A stretch of DNA of 5,487 nucleotides from Chloroflexota bacterium (lineage in GTDB: Bacteria; Chloroflexota; Limnocylindria; Limnocylindrales; CSP1-4): assembly GCA_021786915.1 (NCBI GenBank), contig JAJYMP010000604.1:1-5487 (forward strand), in the 5' to 3' direction. Positions 1-4,958 of the stretch are shown here, in pieces; position 1 is the first letter of the stretch; each line of letters opens with the position of its first letter. The position numbers and the translations under genes are program-made. The notes below the pieces were generated by a model. That model was not told where the DNA came from, did not search any database, and was given only the letters and a program-made list of their open reading frames with translations.

Positions 1-443
1 AGCCCGAGGCGGTTCATCTTGTAATAGAGGGTGCTGCGCGGTATATTCAGCAGCCTGGCCGCAATGGTCCTGTTCCCTCCAGCTTCCCGCAGGGCCCGGA
101 AAATGGCCTCCCGCTCGGCCCGCTCGATCCAGGCCAGGAGGACCGGCCGCCAGCGGCGCCCATGGAGGGTCTTCTCGAGGTGCGCCGCCGGGCAGAGCAC
201 GACGAGGTTGTCGGCCGTGCTCCGGCTGCGTCGGCCGAGCGCGCCGGAGGCCCGCACGTGGTCCAGCTCGAGCCGGCCGAAGCAGTCGTGCGGGATCGCC
301 AAGCGCCCGAAGACGCAGCCTCCGTCGCGCGCGCGCACGTGGTCGCGCACGCTCGGCGGGATCGGATCCGGAGGGAGGGCGCCTCGCCGGTCCGGAGGGA
401 GGGCGCCTCGCCGGCGTCGAGGCGACCGATAGCGGCGCAGCAC
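1..443 (-). CDS. HNH endonuclease running into a Fis-type helix-turn-helix (3' end outside window)
   Basis: Partial gene, open to the window edge. Numbering from the GTG at 443-441, residues 28-106 match the phage HNH nuclease family: the core reads LELDHVRASGALG, then DNLVVLCPAAHLEKT. The HNH residues would be H62, N79 and H88, with C43, C54 and C84 as likely zinc or structural cysteines. Such enzymes nick or cut DNA and are often encoded near phage terminases, where they can assist packaging. Residues about 107-147 instead match the DNA-binding domain of Fis/NtrC regulators (AGGNRTIAARLLNIPRSTLY). This pairing is unusual, and the second part uses AT-richer codons (ATA, AAT, TAT, ATT) than the first, so it may be a true fusion or a recombination junction. 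The GTG start is 16 bases after the upstream nuclease stop with no clear ribosome binding site, so the start is uncertain. The N-terminus is arginine-rich and carries a duplicated octapeptide. The HNH assignment is firm; the fusion is less certain. Confidence 0.8.
   Translation of the reverse strand, partial: MLRRYRSPRRRRGALPPDRRGALPPDPIPPSVRDHVRARDGGCVFGRLAIPHDCFGRLELDHVRASGALGRRSRSTADNLVVLCPAAHLEKTLHGRRWRPVLLAWIERAEREAIFRALREAGGNRTIAARLLNIPRSTLYYKMNRLG
367..414. repeat. Exact 24-bp tandem duplication (two copies)
   Basis: Positions 367-390 and 391-414 are identical base for base. The unit is a multiple of three, so on the minus strand it duplicates the octapeptide RRGALPPD (residues 11-18 and 19-26 of the HNH protein) without breaking the frame. 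It lies before the conserved HNH domain, in what is probably a flexible N-terminal tail. The lack of any divergence suggests a recent slippage event. Confidence 0.95.
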
Positions 444-459
444 GGCCCGGGACGGCCGT

Positions 460-1380
460 TCAGGCAGCCGCGATCGTCGGGCCCGGGGCGAGGGGCGCCC
501 CGATCACCGACTTGGCGGGCCCCTGATCCCAGGCGAACAGGCGACGCGCGTCCAGGAAGGCCGCGACCGCGGCACGGTCGACCACGACCGGATGGAGCCG
601 GGCGCCCTCGGGCCGCACGTGCAGGATCCCGAACCGGGTCGCGGGCGGCACGGGATACTGGCGGGGATCGCCGGGCCGGCCGATGAACTGCGCCCGGGCG
701 AGGCCCGCCAGCTGCAGCGCGCTCTCCGGATACACGCCCGCGCCGGTCTTGTAATCGAGGAGCCAGACCTCGCCGTCGATCTCGACGAAGGCGTCCGCGG
801 TGCCGCCGTACTCGTAACGCTCCGAGCACACCATCGCCTCGACCGCCAGAAACCGCGGGCGGAAGGGCTCGAGGAAGTCGCGCCGGTAGGCCTCGAGGTA
901 GGGGCGCACCGCCGCGTCGACGGCCACCGGATCGCCGCGGCCCAGCCCCTCGGCCACCGCATGGACCCGCGAGCCCAGGTCGGCCGCCTCGTCGCGCCGG
1001 TAGTCGGGGATCCGCTTCAGCCAGTCGATCGCCGCCTGCGGACCGCCCGACGCCACCATGCGCGCGAGGACGTCGACGTTGCGCACCGCGCAGGCGGCCG
1101 TCTCCCGCTTCGCCCAGCCCACCAGCCCCGGCTTGTCCTTGATGGCGAGGATGGTCGTGACCGACGGGAACCACGGCCCGCCGTTCCAGCGGTAGCGGTG
1201 GTGGGCGTCCCGGACGAGGCCGACGCCGTCAAGGGGCGCGGCCGTGGTGGACCGTGAGGCCTCCGTGCTGCTGACGCTGTCGCTGACAACTGCACGGTGC
1301 AAGGCGAGTTCGCTTGGTCCAGTACCTGCGTGTGGTGTGTCGCTGCGGTCCAGCTGTGCCGCACCGATCCTCGTGGTCAT
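460..1380 (-). CDS. PD-(D/E)XK nuclease, RecB/Cas4-like exonuclease family
   Basis: A 306-residue protein with the ordered motifs of the RecB-type PD-(D/E)XK superfamily. These are GSRVHAVAEGL (G136, H140), a glutamate at E181, YGGTADAFVEID (D196), VWLLDYKTG (D209 and K211) and ALQLA (Q223). An N-terminal segment (WNGGPWFPSVTTIL, then DKPGLVGWA, residues 65-90) is typical of phage-encoded members, which process DNA ends in recombination or replication. The tyrosine that often follows the motif glutamine (QxxxY) is L227 here. The first 50 or so residues are serine/threonine-rich, less biased in codon third positions and probably not conserved. ATG at 1380-1378 is used because it is the only in-frame ATG near a good promoter and fits a leaderless message; there is no Shine-Dalgarno sequence. 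It is divergent from the XRE gene and followed at 16 bases by the HNH gene, suggesting a nuclease operon under XRE control. The family call is firm; the biological role is inferred. Confidence 0.85.
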   Translation of the reverse strand: MTTRIGAAQLDRSDTPHAGTGPSELALHRAVVSDSVSSTEASRSTTAAPLDGVGLVRDAHHRYRWNGGPWFPSVTTILAIKDKPGLVGWAKRETAACAVRNVDVLARMVASGGPQAAIDWLKRIPDYRRDEAADLGSRVHAVAEGLGRGDPVAVDAAVRPYLEAYRRDFLEPFRPRFLAVEAMVCSERYEYGGTADAFVEIDGEVWLLDYKTGAGVYPESALQLAGLARAQFIGRPGDPRQYPVPPATRFGILHVRPEGARLHPVVVDRAAVAAFLDARRLFAWDQGPAKSVIGAPLAPGPTIAAA

Positions 1381-1385
1381 GATAC

Positions 1386-1398
1386 GTCAGAGTCTGAC
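1386..1398. promoter_or_regulatory. Operator-like palindrome O1
   Basis: GTCAGAGTCTGAC: two perfect 6-base inverted arms around one central base. It lies between the divergent XRE and nuclease genes and overlaps the predicted -10 of the nuclease promoter. Its near-copy O2 is 42 bp away, about four helical turns. It is the most likely binding site of the adjacent XRE repressor. Confidence 0.6.
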
Positions 1399-1419
1399 AT
1401 ATCGGCCCACGTGTGTCAA
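1391..1419 (-). promoter_or_regulatory. Predicted promoter of the PD-(D/E)XK/HNH operon
   Basis: On the minus strand, a perfect -35 hexamer TTGACA (1419-1414) is followed after 17 bases by CAGACT (1396-1391), which keeps the key A2 and T6 of a -10 box. The predicted transcription start, around 1384-1380, falls at the ATG of the nuclease gene, so the message would be leaderless or nearly so. The -10 lies inside the left operator palindrome, so a bound repressor would block it. Confidence 0.55.
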
Positions 1420-1427
1420 CCGAGATG

Positions 1428-1440
1428 ATCAGAGGCTGAC
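1428..1440. promoter_or_regulatory. Operator-like palindrome O2
   Basis: ATCAGAGGCTGAC matches O1 at 11 of 13 positions and keeps the inverted TCAG/CTGA core. It ends 11 bases before the XRE start codon, directly after a possible -10 (GATGAT, 1424-1429) for that gene, which suggests autorepression. The same face of the helix as O1 would allow cooperative binding. Confidence 0.55.
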
Positions 1441-1451
1441 GCGCTGGTAGC

Positions 1452-1907
1452 ATGTCCGCGATGAGCGAGACCGCGGCCGCCTGGTTCCGGCGGGCCCGAC
1501 TCCGGGCCGGCTTCCGCAGTCAGGCGCAGCTCGCCCGCACGCTCGGGCTTGCCCGGGCCGCGATCGCGAACTGGGAGTCGGAGTCGGTGCGGGGGCGACC
1601 GTCACGCTCGATCGTTCCCCGTCTGGCCCAGCTCCTCGGCGTGTCTCCCGCTGAGCTCGCGGCGCGCTTTGGGATCGACCTCGAGCGCCCGCTCGCGACA
1701 TCCGCGGATGCCCAACCTGCGCTGCTCGAGGCCATTGAGGACGCCGTCGCGCGCGGGGTCGCACGTGGCCTGCGGGAGGTCTTCGGCGCGCCAGGGGAGG
1801 CAGGGGAGTTGAAGCCCGCGCGGGTCGGTGCTGCGGTGCTGCCTGCATCCGATACCGGTGAGGACGAGTCCGGTCCGTTCGAGGAGCCCGACCGTCCCAG
1901 GGAGTAG
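1452..1907 (+). CDS. XRE-family helix-turn-helix transcriptional regulator (likely repressor)
   Basis: A 151-residue protein. Residues 10-74 form a lambda-repressor/Cro-type five-helix DNA-binding domain: the helix-turn-helix is SQAQLARTLGL (23-33) followed by the recognition helix ARAAIANWESE (34-44), and LLGVSPAELAARFGI closes the domain. Residues 90-111 (LLEAIEDAVARGVARGLREV) look like an amphipathic helix, perhaps for dimerisation. The tail is acidic and disordered, and there is no peptidase-type cleavage domain as in large CI repressors. The gene is divergent from the nuclease operon, and paired palindromes lie between them, the standard layout of a phage control switch. Two starts are possible, ATG 1452 or ATG 1461; neither has a well-spaced ribosome binding site (AGAGG at 1431-1435 is 16 bases away). 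It is convergent with the terminase operon. Family firm; role as element repressor inferred from position. Confidence 0.85.
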   Translation: MSAMSETAAAWFRRARLRAGFRSQAQLARTLGLARAAIANWESESVRGRPSRSIVPRLAQLLGVSPAELAARFGIDLERPLATSADAQPALLEAIEDAVARGVARGLREVFGAPGEAGELKPARVGAAVLPASDTGEDESGPFEEPDRPRE

Positions 1908-2175
1908 GCGCCAGCAGCTCGCAGGGATCTCGCAGCGTCACGGGCGGTATCCAGCGGGGGCTCGTCATGGGCGGCCCGGCGAGCTGGAACGCAGGCGACT
2001 CCTCCCTGAGCCGGGGCCAGAGCCGGTCGGCCACGCGATCGTGGAGCATCGACTCGGGCCACGTGGCGCCGCACCTCGCATGCATCGGGCGCGACGGCGG
2101 CGGCTCCTCGGCGATGGTGCCAGCCGCAGGCCGGGAAGCGGCACGGATGGGTGGAGCGGGCTGGTCCTCGTGGAG
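1908..2175 (-). other. Gap with coding-like minus-strand composition; possible remnant or unknown small gene
   Basis: No recognised gene lies between the convergent XRE and terminase stops. In the minus frame directly in phase with the terminase, no stop occurs after its TGA for the whole interval, and codon third positions are overwhelmingly G or C while second positions are mixed, as in real genes of this genome. The peptide includes MLHDRVADRLWPRLREES (from ATG 2049; another ATG at 2085), which does not look like random shadow. There is no well-spaced ribosome binding site, and the frame runs on through the antisense of the XRE gene, so no natural end is defined. It could be a gene remnant, a lost terminase tail or chance. 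I recognise no function. I saw no convincing terminator hairpin with a T-run here. Confidence 0.3.
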
Positions 2176-4008
2176 TCAGTCTCCCGCGTGCTCCCGCGGC
2201 TCCGGTCCGGGGTCCTCGAACGACTCGGGCGACTTGGTGCCGCACTTTGGGCAGCGGCGCCCGCGCTCCCACATGAACAGGTTGGCGCACTTCTCGCAGG
2301 TCCACATGCCCCACGGGTTGAGGCCGCTCGACGGCGGTGGCTCCATGACGGCGCTGAGCGCTTGCCCCGCCGATCCGGGGGCGTTGTAGGACGGCTCCAT
2401 CGACATGTGGCCGCCGTAGGACGCCAGTTCGGGGTTCTCGAACGTGTCCGGCGCCCGGGTGCCGCACTGCGGGCAGGGGCGGCCTTTCTCCCACGAGAAC
2501 ATCCGGCCGCACTTGGTGCAGGTCCACATGTTGTACTGCCAGCTGATGGACTCGGTTGACGCACCGGCCAGCTTCACCGCGCCTCCCAGTGCGTCGATCT
2601 GGTCGTCATGCGCTCCGGCCGGGAAGTACAGCGCCTCGGCGGCGAAGTCGATCCACCACGGGGCATCCATCGGCCGGAGCACCTTGCCGCCCGCGGCACG
2701 CGCTTCGAGCAGGCGGCCCCGGGCGACCTTGTCCCGGTCGCCGCGACCGATCTTGTCGGGCACGATCGGCAGCATCGTGCGGCGCAGCGCCTCCTGCACC
2801 GCGGCGGCCTGATAGGCCACCTCCTCGATGCCCACCGCCTGCAGCCCGGCCGCCGACCACGCGGTGCCCATCGACTCGATCTCGGCCAGCGTGCGGTTGA
2901 AGTTCCAGTGGCCCTTGCGACGCTCCAGCAGGTAGACGTTGTTGCCGCCGTCCACCCCGATCGTCCAGCCCACCGTGTAGTCCGCCGAGGCGCGCTCGCT
3001 GATGGCGAGATCCCAGTACTGGAAGATCGACAGGCCCCATGGCGCCTTACCGAAGGTCGGCCAGCGATCGGGGAAGAACATCTGCGTCGCCGCCGGGCGC
3101 GGCTCGTTCAGGAACTCCTGCGGCCAGCCGAGCAGGTCGGTCTCGTCCATCTGTGCCTTGCGCGCGGCCAGCGCTTCGAGCGACCACATCTCGGGCCAGA
3201 TCGGCGAGCCATCCGGGCGGAAGACGGACTTCACGACGTCCACCACGTGCCAGCCCGAGTCGGGTCGGAGCCAGTACGAGTAGACATCGTCGAAATGCTT
3301 TCTGGTCCCGGTTCCAATGAGTTGGCCACCCGGCGCCAGCACCGGCTCGACCTCGCGGGCCCACCACTCGCGGGTGCCCTGCCGCACGGTGTCGGAGTCG
3401 GTCGCCTCCTTCGTCTCCAAGTCGTCCACGACCAGCAGATCGCAGTGGTAGCCGGTGATCTGCCCGCCCCGCCCGACGCTGAACACGCTCACGTCCTTGC
3501 CGCTGATCCCGTGCTCACCTTCTCGCGCGTCGGAGAGGACGATCTGGTGCTCGGTCCACGTGTCGCCGCGGAACGGGAGGATCGCTTTCGTCTCCGGGTC
3601 GGTCGGGGCGTACCGGTCGATCAGCTTCGCGTTGGACTCCAGCTCGTACTTGATCTCGCCCAGAAAGTGCTTGGCCAGCGCGTCGGTCTGGCTGATGATG
3701 CCGACCCGCAGGTGGTGGTCCTCACAGATGCGGCGCAGCACGTAGGTCAGTACGCACGACGTCTTGGCGTGCTGGCGCGGGCCCATGATGAAGATCCGCT
3801 TCAGGCCCGAGTCCATGGCCTCGTACCAGACGCGGTGGAACCACGGGGTGGGCAGACGGAAGCGGCGGAACTGCTCGGCGAACTCGGCCGTGGTCGCCGG
3901 GCGCAGCACCGCCGGTCGGCGGACACGGTCGAGCCGGGCCGCCCGCGCCGAGCGCGCCCGCGCGACCCGCGCCTCCAGTCGCGCCAGCCGGCTCCGGAGT
4001 CGCGACAC
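2176..4008 (-). CDS. terL: Phage terminase large subunit (TerL) with two C-terminal zinc ribbons
   Basis: The 610-residue DNA-packaging motor. The N-terminal ATPase has a Walker A GPRQHAKTS (76-84), Walker B DLLVVDDLE (190-198; D195, D196 and catalytic E198) and coupling motif GTGT (232-235). The C-terminal RNase H-like nuclease has D333 (QYWDLAISE), E395/E396 (GIEEVAYQ) and HDDQIDA (467-473), completing the acidic triad. The canonical protein would end near residue 485. About 125 further residues carry two near-identical zinc ribbons, C497/C500/C512/C515 and C571/C574/C586/C589, each CxxC-x11-CxxC, joined by a proline/serine-rich linker. This extension is not usual for TerL. The first 30 residues are arginine-rich and coil-like (SRLRSRLARLEARVARAR). 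The GTG start directly follows the TerS TAG with no gap and no strong ribosome binding site, implying translational coupling; the two genes are in the same frame. No portal gene follows. The enzyme appears intact; ribbon function is unknown. Confidence 0.95.
   Translation of the reverse strand: MSRLRSRLARLEARVARARSARAARLDRVRRPAVLRPATTAEFAEQFRRFRLPTPWFHRVWYEAMDSGLKRIFIMGPRQHAKTSCVLTYVLRRICEDHHLRVGIISQTDALAKHFLGEIKYELESNAKLIDRYAPTDPETKAILPFRGDTWTEHQIVLSDAREGEHGISGKDVSVFSVGRGGQITGYHCDLLVVDDLETKEATDSDTVRQGTREWWAREVEPVLAPGGQLIGTGTRKHFDDVYSYWLRPDSGWHVVDVVKSVFRPDGSPIWPEMWSLEALAARKAQMDETDLLGWPQEFLNEPRPAATQMFFPDRWPTFGKAPWGLSIFQYWDLAISERASADYTVGWTIGVDGGNNVYLLERRKGHWNFNRTLAEIESMGTAWSAAGLQAVGIEEVAYQAAAVQEALRRTMLPIVPDKIGRGDRDKVARGRLLEARAAGGKVLRPMDAPWWIDFAAEALYFPAGAHDDQIDALGGAVKLAGASTESISWQYNMWTCTKCGRMFSWEKGRPCPQCGTRAPDTFENPELASYGGHMSMEPSYNAPGSAGQALSAVMEPPPSSGLNPWGMWTCEKCANLFMWERGRRCPKCGTKSPESFEDPGPEPREHAGD
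2209..2307 (-). repeat. Zinc-ribbon repeat unit 2 in TerL
   Basis: It encodes TerL residues 568-600, beginning MWTCEKC and ending PKCGTKSPESFEDP. It shares the framework MWTC-KC---F-WE-GR-CP-CGT--P--FE-P with unit 1, starting 222 bp (74 codons) from it. By hand alignment 2237-2308 matches 2459-2530 at about 55 of 72 bases, so the units arose by internal duplication and then diverged. Confidence 0.85.
2431..2529 (-). repeat. Zinc-ribbon repeat unit 1 in TerL
   Basis: It encodes TerL residues 494-526, beginning MWTCTKC and ending PQCGTRAPDTFENP. The four cysteines (C497, C500, C512, C515) have exactly the spacing of unit 2. It follows immediately after the end of the nuclease domain. Confidence 0.85.
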
Positions 4009-4389
4009 CTAACGCTCGGGTTGGAGCTCGGCGACGGCCTGCTCCAGGGCCGCGAGCCGCTCCTCGAGCTCGACTTCGAGGCGCCACTTCCCTGCCAGCT
4101 CGAAGATCGTCCGCGCCGCTCCAAGCCGGACAGCGGGCGGCGCTACGCGCATGAGCTCCAGGAGGTGGGCGGTCGCCTCGGTGGTGGTGCCCACCAACAC
4201 CCGCGCGATCCCTGCCACGTGCTCGGTTTGCGCCGCCTTGAGCCGGGCTCGGAACGTCGGATCGGCCAGGCGACGCCGGACGGTCCGCTCGCTGACTCCG
4301 GCGCGGAGCGCCGCGTGCGAGATGGTGGCACCGCTCATCAACGCCGCGACAATCAGCGCATCGGAACGCTGCCGCCCGCTACCGGCCAC
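4009..4389 (-). CDS. terS: Phage terminase small subunit (TerS), helix-turn-helix type
   Basis: A 126-residue protein from the GTG at 4389-4387. Residues 5-47 form a homeodomain-like helix-turn-helix (RQRSDALIVAALMSGATI, then AGVSERTVRRRLADPTFR) that would recognise the viral DNA. The middle is helical (EATAHLLELMRV, then AARTIFELAGKWR) and the end is a coiled coil (LEVELEERLAALEQAVAELQ, 104-123) suited to oligomerisation. Length and architecture match small terminase subunits. A longer reading to 4572 is possible, but its first 60 residues are proline/serine-rich and uncoding-like, whereas GTG 4389 has GGAGA seven bases upstream. The stop TAG abuts the terL GTG, so the two are coupled. The start overlaps the end of a small upstream ORF by 11 bases. 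The assignment rests on fold and position, because TerS sequences are poorly conserved. Confidence 0.8.
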   Translation of the reverse strand: MAGSGRQRSDALIVAALMSGATISHAALRAGVSERTVRRRLADPTFRARLKAAQTEHVAGIARVLVGTTTEATAHLLELMRVAPPAVRLGAARTIFELAGKWRLEVELEERLAALEQAVAELQPER

Positions 4390-4591
4390 GAGGCGTTCTC
4401 CGGGCCTGCACGGCGGCGCAGCGGCCGGAGGTCCGGGCGGTGGAAACAGCCCGCCCCGCGATGCCGGCGCCGACGGCCTCGAAGACGAAAAACGCCGCCC
4501 CGGCGGACCCGACGGCCCAGCGCTGGACGGCAGCCACATGAACGCCAACAACCCGCTCGGCAGCGGGATCACTCGTCAGGGATGGTCGCAC
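4379..4591 (-). CDS. Possible small protein upstream of and overlapping terS
   Basis: Unrecognised 70-residue ORF starting at GTG 4591-4589 and ending with TAG at 4381-4379, inside the terS start region. A perfect Shine-Dalgarno core AGGAGG (4600-4595) precedes it, though only three bases away, shorter than ideal. The peptide has an alanine/valine/glycine-rich, mildly hydrophobic middle (WAVGSAGAAFFVFEAVGAGI), possibly a weak membrane segment, and a basic arginine-rich end. Third codon positions are mostly G or C. The 11-base overlap with terS would allow translational coupling, so it could act as a leader peptide or be a real phage small protein. A longer start at 4666 exists but ignores the AGGAGG. 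No family recognised. Confidence 0.35.
   Translation of the reverse strand: MRPSLTSDPAAERVVGVHVAAVQRWAVGSAGAAFFVFEAVGAGIAGRAVSTARTSGRCAAVQARRTPRGR
4397..4401 (-). promoter_or_regulatory. Ribosome binding site that sets the TerS start
   Basis: GGAGA on the minus strand, seven bases before GTG 4389. It favours the shorter TerS of 126 residues over the long reading from 4572, which has no such site. Confidence 0.6.
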
Positions 4592-4594
4592 TAA

Positions 4595-4600
4595 CCTCCT
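4595..4600 (-). promoter_or_regulatory. Strong Shine-Dalgarno core upstream of the terminase operon
   Basis: AGGAGG on the minus strand, the best match to the 16S tail in this interval. It is three bases from GTG 4591 of the small ORF. No start codon in the TerS frame lies at a suitable distance. Confidence 0.5.
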
Positions 4601-4679
4601 GGGATGGGGCGCTGGGCGCGTCCCTCTTCTCGGCAAATCGTACTCGCCCCGCTCGTGGCCTGGCAAGGCCCTCCGGGCG

Positions 4680-4869
4680 TCAGACGACGAGTTCCTTCCC
4701 GGCTTGCCAACGAGCGCGCCGGCGCCGCTGGTCTACTGTGGCCGGGCCGGGCCCCCGCCGCGTCGCCAGCGCCAGGTCGGCCGCGTCGTGCGCGCTCAGC
4801 TCGAGCGCCCCGGGCGCGTTCGCTCCCCTCGCCCAGGGCCGCGTCGAGGGGCAGGCCCCCGACCTGCAC
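4680..4869 (-). pseudogene. Frameshifted small gene (62 codons if repaired), function unknown
   Basis: AGGAG (4881-4877) lies exactly seven bases before GTG 4869-4867, an ideal start. The peptide begins MQVGGLPLDAALGEG, then the coding signal (nearly every third codon base G or C) moves to another frame reading ANAPGALELSAHDAADLALA and ending KELVV before TGA at 4682-4680. Removing one base from the G run on the minus strand at 4825-4828 joins the two parts into one 62-residue protein. Unrepaired, the first frame continues into an arginine/alanine-rich tail to 4591. The single-base shift in a homopolymer could be mutation, sequencing error or, less likely, programmed slippage. It is 89 bases downstream of the AbiEii-like ORF on the same strand, so it may be an accessory partner of it. 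No family recognised. Confidence 0.45.
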
Positions 4870-4876
4870 CGGCAAG

Positions 4877-4881
4877 CTCCT
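4877..4881 (-). promoter_or_regulatory. Ribosome binding site of the frameshifted small gene
   Basis: AGGAG on the minus strand, seven bases before GTG 4869. Its ideal spacing is the main argument that a real gene once started here. Confidence 0.5.
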
Positions 4882-4958
4882 GAGTGGTCACGGCACCGGC
4901 GTCCGGTCGGCCAGATCGCGGGCGTTCCCCGAGCTTCGCGCCGATGGCTGCATGGGCC

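Noticed and set aside
47..1174. 375-codon minus-strand ORF spanning the HNH and PD-(D/E)XK genes
   Set aside because: It reads out of phase with both recognised nucleases and gives a low-complexity arginine/glycine/alanine-rich product.
2058..2067. Palindrome GCCACGTGGC, with other CACGTG copies such as 1409-1414
   Set aside because: CACGTG-type palindromes recur throughout GC-rich DNA, including inside genes; there is no spacing or context to make these operators.
1967..2389. Plus-strand ORF with high third-position GC in the TerL-XRE gap
   Set aside because: It has the same third positions as the minus frame, continues as TerL antisense, and its serine/glycine-rich product looks like a shadow.
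4657..4670. Inverted repeat GGCCT-4 bases-AGGCC as a possible terminator or attachment site
   Set aside because: The 5-bp stem is short and lacks a T-run; such repeats are common by chance in this composition.
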